Shown: positions 1-4,669 of the stretch, in pieces | How positions within the stretch are numbered: the first letter of the stretch is position 1 | Layout: each line of letters starts with the position of its first letter | NCBI GenBank assembly: GCA_002377985.1 | Contig: DFQW01000035.1 | Coordinates: 1-5,643 of the forward strand | Source of the DNA: Halieaceae bacterium UBA3479 | GTDB taxonomy: Bacteria; Pseudomonadota; Gammaproteobacteria; Pseudomonadales; Halieaceae | DNA length: 5,643 bases | Reading direction: 5' to 3' | The notes under the pieces: generated by a model | Seen by the model: only the letters and a program-made list of their open reading frames with translations | The model's database searches: none | What the model was told of the DNA's origin: nothing | Translations under genes and position numbers: made by a program

Positions 1-980
1 CCCCGGCGCCCGACCCACTCCAAACCCATCCGCCCCGAACCACCCGCGGAGTCGTCGGCGAGATAGCACAGTGACCCGACGGTTTGTGCCCGGTACTGGT
101 TCTCCGCAGTCGTGCCGTCTGACTGCGTGCTGCGGGACTGCCAGTCCTGGGCATGATGGAAGCCCCGCCACAACCACGTTTGCTCTCGCGCTAACTCAAA
201 CTTGAGCACACTGTGGCGCTCGTGGGGATAATCGGTGAATTGGGTATCGGGATAGGCCTTGGATGACTTGCCGATATCTCGCCCCCAGCTACCCAAAGCG
301 CTGATTCGCGCGGTTAGGTCATTCCAGCGCTTGCGGTGCTGCAGTTGTACTGCGGTTTGCCGATACTGCGAGTGCAACGGCTCACCGTTAGCCGCCTCGG
401 CGTCATTGGCGCGGCGCAGTGTCCATCCAAAACTGGTATCGGCACCGAGGGGTGCACCCACCGAAAGGCTCCGCGCGGTATCATTGGTTTGCACCGAAGC
501 ATTCATGACAGGGGCGCTAAACCATTGCGGTTTAAGGTTAATCACGCCCCCCATCGCTTCCGATCCATATAGCGCCGATACCGGACCCATCACGCCACTC
601 ACTGACTGCAGCAGAAACGGCGGCAAAAATCCGATGGCGTTACCCGCGGGACGGTCCGTGACAATCGGCACTCCATCGATCTCGGTGCGAATGCGCGCAC
701 GACTCAGGCCACGCAAGCTGTAACTTTGGAACAACCCCCCCTGCCCGTTCAGGCTAATCCCCGGGGCGGCGGCCAGCCAATCAGCAAGGGTGCGATCAAG
801 CGACACCTGTTCTTCCCGGGTCAACAGAGGCACGTTGGTCGATCCCGACAGCGTCTGCGACAGCTCGTTGCGCGCACCGAGAATCACCACCTCTTCGAGC
901 TCGCTGGCACTGGGACGCGAGCACAACGTGGTTACGAGAAAGACAATACAGAGCGCTTTTGTATTGCTAGCCCTTCCCAA
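1..980 (-). CDS. TonB-dependent outer-membrane receptor, N-terminal part (3' end beyond the left edge)
   Basis: Outer-membrane active-transport receptor energised by TonB-ExbB-ExbD; the substrate is unknown. From a TTG at 980 the frame is open to the window edge (326 codons). The N-terminus reads as a signal peptide: basic residues (R3, K8), hydrophobic core ALCIVFLVTTLC (9-20), then SRPSAS with likely cleavage near residue 26. The mature chain begins with a TonB-box-like EEVVILGAR (29-37). The plug follows at about 40-150, with TLADWLAAAPGISL, YSLRGLSRARIRTEIDGVPI and the plug-end motif LYGSEAMGGVINL (137-149). After that come alternating barrel-strand sequences. The start is uncertain: the frame stays open upstream to an ATG at 1076 and a GTG at 1034, but neither has a visible Shine-Dalgarno, and 980 gives the most typical signal peptide. 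It follows the PepSY-type gene on the same strand, a neighbourhood common for iron-chelate receptors, so iron uptake is the leading inference. Confidence 0.9.
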   Translation of the reverse strand, partial: MGRASNTKALCIVFLVTTLCSRPSASELEEVVILGARNELSQTLSGSTNVPLLTREEQVSLDRTLADWLAAAPGISLNGQGGLFQSYSLRGLSRARIRTEIDGVPIVTDRPAGNAIGFLPPFLLQSVSGVMGPVSALYGSEAMGGVINLKPQWFSAPVMNASVQTNDTARSLSVGAPLGADTSFGWTLRRANDAEAANGEPLHSQYRQTAVQLQHRKRWNDLTARISALGSWGRDIGKSSKAYPDTQFTDYPHERHSVLKFELAREQTWLWRGFHHAQDWQSRSTQSDGTTAENQYRAQTVGSLCYLADDSAGGSGRMGLEWVGRR

Positions 981-1121
981 ATACCACGGGTGTGAGATGC
1001 GGCCCGTTGGGGCCCTTAAACATCGTCTCGTCACGGCTAGGGTGGCTGCGGTAACGGGTGCCTGACCGAGGTTCATTATCGTGACGCGGGCGCCCACACA
1101 TTGCAGCGCAATTTCAACGCG
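981..1121. other. Spacer between PepSY-type gene and receptor gene, rich in inverted repeats
   Basis: No convincing gene fills this stretch. It contains CGTCACG (1029-1035) complementary to CGTGACG (1080-1086), the hairpin GGCCC-gttg-GGGCC (1001-1014), and ACGGG (986-990) complementary to CCCGT (1003-1007). The last two pairings compete with each other. A purine-rich GGGAAGGG (978-971 on the minus strand) just inside the receptor frame looks like a ribosome binding site but has no ATG, GTG or TTG at the right distance behind it in the receptor frame. The stretch could be a structured leader, a translated small ORF (967-1101), or part of a longer receptor N-terminus. The choice is open. Confidence 0.3.
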
Positions 1122-1661
1122 TCAGGAAAGCACCAACAGCACAAATAACAATAACCCGCTGCCCGACGTAATGAGGGTCGTTGTACGTAATCGATCAGAA
1201 GACAAACCCAGCCACAAGCCGCTGAGCATGACAAACAGCATGCCCGCCGCAAAAAACTGTTGGTAGGTCTTGTAGGCCGAGGGACCATGCCCCATGTGCA
1301 GCTCGATCATTCTCTTTTGCAGTGACGGCGTGTTGTACTGCACCGTCACCTCTTCGCCTTCAATATCGAGGGTATAAAACGGCCGCGTGGTGGGCCGTGT
1401 CGTCAAGCGCGAGCCACTCTGCTTGACATAATCAAAGTCAAAATCTGCCACCCCCACGCCCGCCAGCGCCGCGTCTACCGCGGCGTGGCTGGGGTCAGCC
1501 AACAATGCCTCACCCGAATCCAGCGATCCCACCATCGTTTGCTCCACACTGCCTTTAATACCGATGAGATATAGGCCACCAGACACGGCCACTAATACGA
1601 TCGCCGCGGCAAAAAAAGCAGAAAAATACAAATGCAACTTAATGAGTAGGGCGCGGGCCAT
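1122..1661 (-). CDS. Small PepSY-associated transmembrane protein
   Basis: Inner-membrane protein of 179 residues that resembles the PepSY-associated TM helix families. It starts with a short basic segment and LIKLHLYFSAFFAAAIVLVA, matching the 'KLHLYxGLFF' opening typical of this group. Predicted membrane helices lie at about 10-33, 136-156 and 160-178. Between the first two lies a periplasmic-type domain with the PepSY-like strand FYTLDIEGEEVTVQYNT. The segment MIELHMGHGPSAYKTYQQFF just before helix 2 carries the family's conserved histidine/glycine pattern. The ATG at 1661 is chosen because AGGA lies 8 bases upstream and because the first helix begins directly after it; the frame is open for 80 more codons upstream but those lack family resemblance. 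Such proteins often accompany TonB-dependent receptors and are linked to iron or siderophore handling, though their biochemical role is poorly defined. The downstream receptor gene is probably co-transcribed. Confidence 0.8.
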   Translation of the reverse strand: MARALLIKLHLYFSAFFAAAIVLVAVSGGLYLIGIKGSVEQTMVGSLDSGEALLADPSHAAVDAALAGVGVADFDFDYVKQSGSRLTTRPTTRPFYTLDIEGEEVTVQYNTPSLQKRMIELHMGHGPSAYKTYQQFFAAGMLFVMLSGLWLGLSSDRLRTTTLITSGSGLLLFVLLVLS

Positions 1662-1669
1662 GGTAACTG

Positions 1670-1673
1670 TCCT
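1670..1673 (-). promoter_or_regulatory. Shine-Dalgarno AGGA of the PepSY-type gene
   Basis: AGGA lies 8 bases before the ATG at 1661. It decides the start at 1661 over the far upstream ATG at 1901, which has no such signal and would overlap the first codons of the divergent ligase. Confidence 0.6.
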
Positions 1674-1883
1674 GTCTGGTATTAAAGTGGTCGGCTTCGG
1701 GTTCGCGTCCGAGCGCGGTGAGTCCGCATTGTGCCCGAAGGCATCAGCCCACACCAACTGATACTCCTCATCAGCAGGAGCGTAGCGGGCACCCATGGAT
1801 GCGGGTAGAGTGAGATTCAGGGCTCGCCAGGAACCGCTGCTGATAAGAACTTTGGGGGTTCTGGCGCTGCCGATTAACCGTAC

Positions 1884-1887
1884 GAGG
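1884..1887 (+). promoter_or_regulatory. Shine-Dalgarno GAGG setting the TTG start of the ligase
   Basis: GAGG ends 7 bases before the TTG at 1895, an ideal spacing. The first in-frame ATG falls well inside the conserved N-terminal domain (residue 66), so the TTG with this site is the best supported start. Confidence 0.65.
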
Positions 1888-1894
1888 CTATCAG

Positions 1895-3493
1895 TTGTCA
1901 TCGCGTGAATTCAAAACGAGTCCCTTTGCCGAGGCGCTACTGTGCGGTGCAGCGAAGCACCCCAAGCGCGACTGTATTGTGGTCAGTGATCAGCGGGTGA
2001 CCTATGCCGAGCAGGCAACGCGGGCGCGCGTGGTGGGCCGCTCGCTCATCGCCCTCGGTATCGAGCGCGGCGATCGCGTCGGCATCCTCATGGCCAATGG
2101 CCTCGATTACACCGACATTTTATTTGGTGCATCGCTGATTGGCGCCATTCCTGTGCTGTACAACGCCCGCTTCAAAGCCCGCGAAATTGCGCACGTGACC
2201 TCTGATGCGGGTATCAAGGTAGTCGTCACCAACGACGTCACCGAGCAACACACCGACTACGTAGAACTCCTGAACCGGGCAGATGTCCGCCAAGCGCCAT
2301 CGCTACAGACCCAAGTGTTTTTGGGCACTGGGCAGCGCGAGGGCTTCATGGATCGCGAGACCTTTTATGGCCTTGCCGATACCGTAGACGCCGGCGCAGT
2401 CGATCAACGACACGCAGGGACCGCGGTGACAGACCTGGCGCTCATGTTTTACACGTCGGGCACCACGGCCATGCCCAAGGGCTGCCCACTCAACCACATC
2501 GTGCTGCAATACGCAGGCGTTGTGGGGGGCACCGAGCGCCTGGGTTTGCTCGAGGGCGATGTGGTGTGGAGCCCGCTGCCCATGTTTCACAGCGCGTTCA
2601 CGCAACCGCTGACCGGCACGCTGCACGTTGGCGGTACGTTTGTCTCCATGACTCACTTTAATCCGGACGAGGCGCTCGACCTGCTCGCCCGAGAGCGCGT
2701 GAACGTGGCGTTTCCCGCGTTCCCGACGATTACTCTGCAAGTGCTCAATCATCCGCGCTACACCCCAGAAACGCTTAAGGGCGTGCGTGTCATGCTCAAT
2801 GTGGGGCCCCCCGAGGAATTGGTCGCTATGCAGGCACTCATGCCGCATACCACCCAGATCACCTGCTTTGGAATGAGTGAATGCGGCGGCTCGGTGGCCA
2901 TGTGTCATCCGGATGAATCTCTCGCGCAACGCTCGGACTGCTCGGGCAAGGCCCTGCCCGGCCTTGAGATCGCCGTGCGCGACCCGGAAACTGGCGAAAC
3001 GCTCGCTCCGGGCGAGCGGGGAGAAATCGCGACCCACGGTATTAGCGTGTTTGACGGCTACTACAACGACCCTGAGAAAACTGCGGCGGCGTTCTGGGAA
3101 GACGGCTGGTTCCGCACGGGCGATTTGGGCGTGTTGGATCAGGACGGTCGCATTACTTTCAAGGGCAGGCTTAAAGACATGCTCAAAGTGGGCGGCGAGA
3201 ACGTAGCGGCGATCGAGATTGAGGGCTACCTCGCGCTCCACCCCGCGGTGAACCTGGCACAGGTCGTGGGCTTACCGGATGACAAGTACGGCGAGGTACC
3301 CGTGGCGTTTATCGAGCTTGTACCCGGCAATCACGCCACGGAGGCCGAGATTATCGACTTTTGTCAGGGGGAAATCGCGAGTTTCAAGATCCCGCGGCAC
3401 GTCCGCTTTGTCGATGAGTGGCCGATGGGCGCCACTAAAATTCTCAAATACGTGCTGCGCGAGAGGATCAGTGCCGAGATGGGCCTCGGCTGA
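1895..3493 (+). CDS. Acyl-CoA ligase (AMP-dependent synthetase, ANL superfamily)
   Basis: Cytoplasmic enzyme that activates a carboxylic acid with ATP to the acyl-adenylate and then the CoA thioester. It has 532 residues, a normal full length. Motifs appear in order: P-loop YTSGTTAMPKGCP (186-198); PLPMFHSA (227-234); the adenine-binding FGMSE (325-329, with F for the more usual Y); GWFRTGDLG (404-412) with the ribose-binding Asp410; the hinge motif GRLKDMLKVGGENV (424-437); and the C-terminal MGATKILKYVLRE with the catalytic lysine K515. All residues needed for activity seem present. The Ala after GTT in the P-loop is a common variant. The substrate cannot be read; medium- or long-chain, aryl, or steroid/terpenoid side-chain acids are all possible. 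It stands alone on the plus strand, divergent from the uptake genes and converging on the hydratase genes, with only 20 bases between the stop codons and no obvious terminator there. Confidence 0.95.
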   Translation: MSSREFKTSPFAEALLCGAAKHPKRDCIVVSDQRVTYAEQATRARVVGRSLIALGIERGDRVGILMANGLDYTDILFGASLIGAIPVLYNARFKAREIAHVTSDAGIKVVVTNDVTEQHTDYVELLNRADVRQAPSLQTQVFLGTGQREGFMDRETFYGLADTVDAGAVDQRHAGTAVTDLALMFYTSGTTAMPKGCPLNHIVLQYAGVVGGTERLGLLEGDVVWSPLPMFHSAFTQPLTGTLHVGGTFVSMTHFNPDEALDLLARERVNVAFPAFPTITLQVLNHPRYTPETLKGVRVMLNVGPPEELVAMQALMPHTTQITCFGMSECGGSVAMCHPDESLAQRSDCSGKALPGLEIAVRDPETGETLAPGERGEIATHGISVFDGYYNDPEKTAAAFWEDGWFRTGDLGVLDQDGRITFKGRLKDMLKVGGENVAAIEIEGYLALHPAVNLAQVVGLPDDKYGEVPVAFIELVPGNHATEAEIIDFCQGEIASFKIPRHVRFVDEWPMGATKILKYVLRERISAEMGLG

Positions 3494-3513
3494 AATCACT
3501 ATCACTGCCGCAG

Positions 3514-3960
3514 CTAGGGCCGCGGGGGTATGCGGGCGCTCGCCTCTCCCTTGAGGATCACCTCACCCTTTTGGTTACGCTGCCACACCGCGCAGGTGAT
3601 AACGCCTCCGCTTCCCTCAATTGGCTCCAGCGCGAGCACCTCTCCACCGCAATGCAACGTGTCTTCAGGAAATACATTCGCGGCAAAGCGCATCTTGGTC
3701 CCCACCAGATCCCAGGGGTTGTGCAGCAAAGACGTGAAGTAACGGTACAGATAGGCCTGATTCAGCGGCCCCTGCTGCACCACATCGTGTAAGCCCCGCT
3801 CCTGTGCATAAACCCGATCCAAATGCAGGGGATTGGTGTCTCTTAAGATCAGCGCAATCGGGATGTAGTCAAAGCGGTCCATGGGCCCAAATTCAATGCT
3901 GGGCAGTGGCATGTCGACCGCGTAATCCTCAAAGTACGGCTTGTCCATGCTCTCAATCAT
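3514..3960 (-). CDS. MaoC-like enoyl-CoA hydratase, catalytic hotdog subunit
   Basis: Single-hotdog protein of 148 residues, the normal size for a MaoC-like dehydratase/hydratase. The hydratase signature is RDTNPLHLDRVYAQERGLHD (40-59), giving the expected catalytic pair Asp41 and His46, followed by the conserved glycine in VVQQGPLNQAYLYR. The expected reaction is addition of water across the double bond of a 2-enoyl-CoA. Its ATG overlaps the stop of the upstream hotdog gene as ATGA, so the two are translationally coupled. An alternative start at Met5 (3948) exists, but the overlap favours 3960. The partner lacks this catalytic signature, which suggests the two chains form one enzyme, as described for heteromeric MaoC-type hydratases such as ChsH1-ChsH2 of mycobacterial cholesterol side-chain breakdown. 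Substrate specificity is not visible. Confidence 0.88.
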   Translation of the reverse strand: MIESMDKPYFEDYAVDMPLPSIEFGPMDRFDYIPIALILRDTNPLHLDRVYAQERGLHDVVQQGPLNQAYLYRYFTSLLHNPWDLVGTKMRFAANVFPEDTLHCGGEVLALEPIEGSGGVITCAVWQRNQKGEVILKGEASARIPPRP

Positions 3961-4418
3961 TTGAACAAAATGTAGGACTGCTGACCGGACATCAGCAGAT
4001 CCCCCTCGTGCTCGCCCGCTATCTTAAAAGTCACCTCGATCACGTCGAAGCGGCTCTTCCCCTGTTTTTCGTACACATCGCTAATGGCAGCAGCAATCGA
4101 CACCGACTCGCCGACCACCAGAGGTCTGTGAAACGCAATGGCCTGCTCGCCGAACATGGCCGTTCCAGTGCGGTAGTCGAACAGGAAGTCCTCTTGCCAG
4201 TCGAAGGTTTTTAACAGCCCCAGTACCGCAACAAATGGCGCAAAGGAGGGTGGCGCCAAACGCCCCGAAGCTGTCCCGGTGCCACCTTCAGCATCATTGA
4301 GTGGCGCGAAGTCAGGTTCGGCAACCACACCGAGAAAATCGTCCACATCGACTTGCGAGACGGTATAGGTGGCCGCACGCAATTGGCGACCGATCAGGGC
4401 GGTGCGATCCACAGTCAT
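3957..4418 (-). CDS. FAS1-like dehydratase / MaoC N-terminal-domain protein, partner hotdog subunit
   Basis: This 153-residue hotdog-fold protein resembles the MaoC_dehydrat_N / FAS1-like dehydratase group. Diagnostic pieces are LAPPSFAPFV (54-63), matching the group's 'APPTFP' loop, and GEQAIAFHRPLVVGESV (90-106), matching the 'eqeieyhrPlvvGd.v' strand-turn-strand. The C-terminal half ends in the hotdog strand RFDVIEVTFKIAG and a final strand. It lacks the D-x-N-P-x-H catalytic signature of the neighbouring gene, so it probably supplies the acyl-CoA-binding half of a heteromeric hydratase. Start: ATG at 4418 with a purine-rich GAGAG upstream and the stop of a small ORF only 3 bases before it. 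Its last codons overlap the next gene by four bases. A role as a stand-alone hydroxyacyl-ACP dehydratase is less likely given the pairing. Confidence 0.85.
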   Translation of the reverse strand: MTVDRTALIGRQLRAATYTVSQVDVDDFLGVVAEPDFAPLNDAEGGTGTASGRLAPPSFAPFVAVLGLLKTFDWQEDFLFDYRTGTAMFGEQAIAFHRPLVVGESVSIAAAISDVYEKQGKSRFDVIEVTFKIAGEHEGDLLMSGQQSYILFK

Positions 4419-4421
4419 CCG

Positions 4422-4580
4422 TTAGCTCTCTTTCGCATGGCGGCCTGTCTCGAGCCGCAAGCCACAGCATGTTAACAGCTGGGGATCGGGGGTGCGTTGG
4501 ATGACCAAAAAATAGCCGCACTGGTCGTCGGCGTGCTTGACGATAAAGGGCGTCTTACTCGATAACTGAAGTCTCCGCAT
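4422..4580 (-). CDS. Small hypothetical protein, 52 residues, first gene of the hydratase operon
   Basis: The reading frame begins with ATG at 4580 right after an in-frame TAA, so it cannot be a fragment of a longer upstream frame. AAGG (4590-4587) sits 6 bases before the start. The product opens MRRLQLSSKTPFIVKHADDQ and contains C21, a C38-C39 pair and a basic C-terminus (GRHAKES). Most codons in its middle end in C or G, as in the neighbouring genes. Its stop lies 3 bases before the ATG of the hotdog gene, consistent with translational coupling. I do not recognise a family, signal peptide or membrane segment. It may be a real small protein or a leader ORF that couples translation of the hydratase genes. 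Confidence 0.5.
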   Translation of the reverse strand: MRRLQLSSKTPFIVKHADDQCGYFLVIQRTPDPQLLTCCGLRLETGRHAKES

Positions 4581-4586
4581 GGGTTA

Positions 4587-4590
4587 CCTT
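4587..4590 (-). promoter_or_regulatory. Shine-Dalgarno AAGG of the small ORF
   Basis: AAGG is placed 6 bases before the ATG at 4580. It is the main reason to regard the 52-residue frame as translated. Confidence 0.45.
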
Positions 4591-4619
4591 GTGCCGGTAT
4601 AGCACCCAACTCATGAGCC

Positions 4620-4647
4620 AAAAAAAACCGGGCTGAGCCCGGTTTTT
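4620..4647 (-). terminator. Rho-independent terminator of the HyuB-type gene
   Basis: Perfect inverted repeat: CCGGGC (4628-4633), loop TGA, GCCCGG (4637-4642), extended by five A-T pairs on each side. On the minus strand it is followed by a run of eight T (4627-4620), about 22 bases after the TAG of the HyuB-type gene. The plus strand has five T after the stem, so it could work in both directions. It separates the HyuB-type gene from the hydratase operon, which therefore probably needs its own promoter. Confidence 0.9.
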
Positions 4648-4669
4648 GCAGCAAAGGTGTTTGCCTTAA

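Larger units (their letters stand above)
1662..1894. other. Divergent intergenic region between uptake genes and acyl-CoA ligase
   Basis: This must carry the promoters for both the minus-strand PepSY/receptor pair and the plus-strand ligase. I found no convincing sigma-70 pair, Fur-box-like palindrome or long operator. The only inverted repeat noted is short: CTCCT (1764-1768) with AGGAG (1776-1780). The minus-strand frame of the PepSY-type gene is open across the whole region without a stop, but the codons show no strong third-position bias and no family motif, so it is treated as non-coding. Confidence 0.45.

Noticed and set aside
259..1065. Plus-strand frames opposite the TonB receptor (259-723, 726-995, 790-1065)
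   Set aside because: The minus strand encodes an unmistakable plug domain and signal peptide here; the plus-strand frames are its complements.
981..1121. Cobalamin or TPP riboswitch upstream of the receptor
   Set aside because: The short stems and G/C runs prompted the check, but the conserved cores of either riboswitch were not found on either strand.
1076..1124. Readthrough or fusion of the PepSY-type gene with the receptor through the single TGA at 1124-1122
   Set aside because: Both lie in the same frame with no further stop, but the spacer is short enough for this to be chance. The receptor has its own signal peptide and must be exported separately. No selenocysteine-type context was seen.
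2450..2482. Gly-to-Ala change in the ligase P-loop (GTTAMPKG)
   Set aside because: Ala at this position is common in active acyl-CoA ligases, and the other catalytic motifs including K515 are intact, so it does not suggest loss of function.
2303..3241. 312-codon open frame antisense to the ligase
   Set aside because: It lies wholly opposite a full-length enzyme with all ANL motifs, has an Arg/His-rich composition typical of an antisense shadow in GC-rich DNA, and shows no domain.
3494..3513. Terminator between the converging ligase and hydratase genes
   Set aside because: The 20-base gap and its flanks contain no stem followed by a T run on either strand.
4596..4604. Extended -10 promoter (TGC-TATACC, minus strand) before the small ORF
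   Set aside because: Transcription would start almost inside the AAGG ribosome binding site, leaving no leader, and no matching -35 was found at normal spacing.
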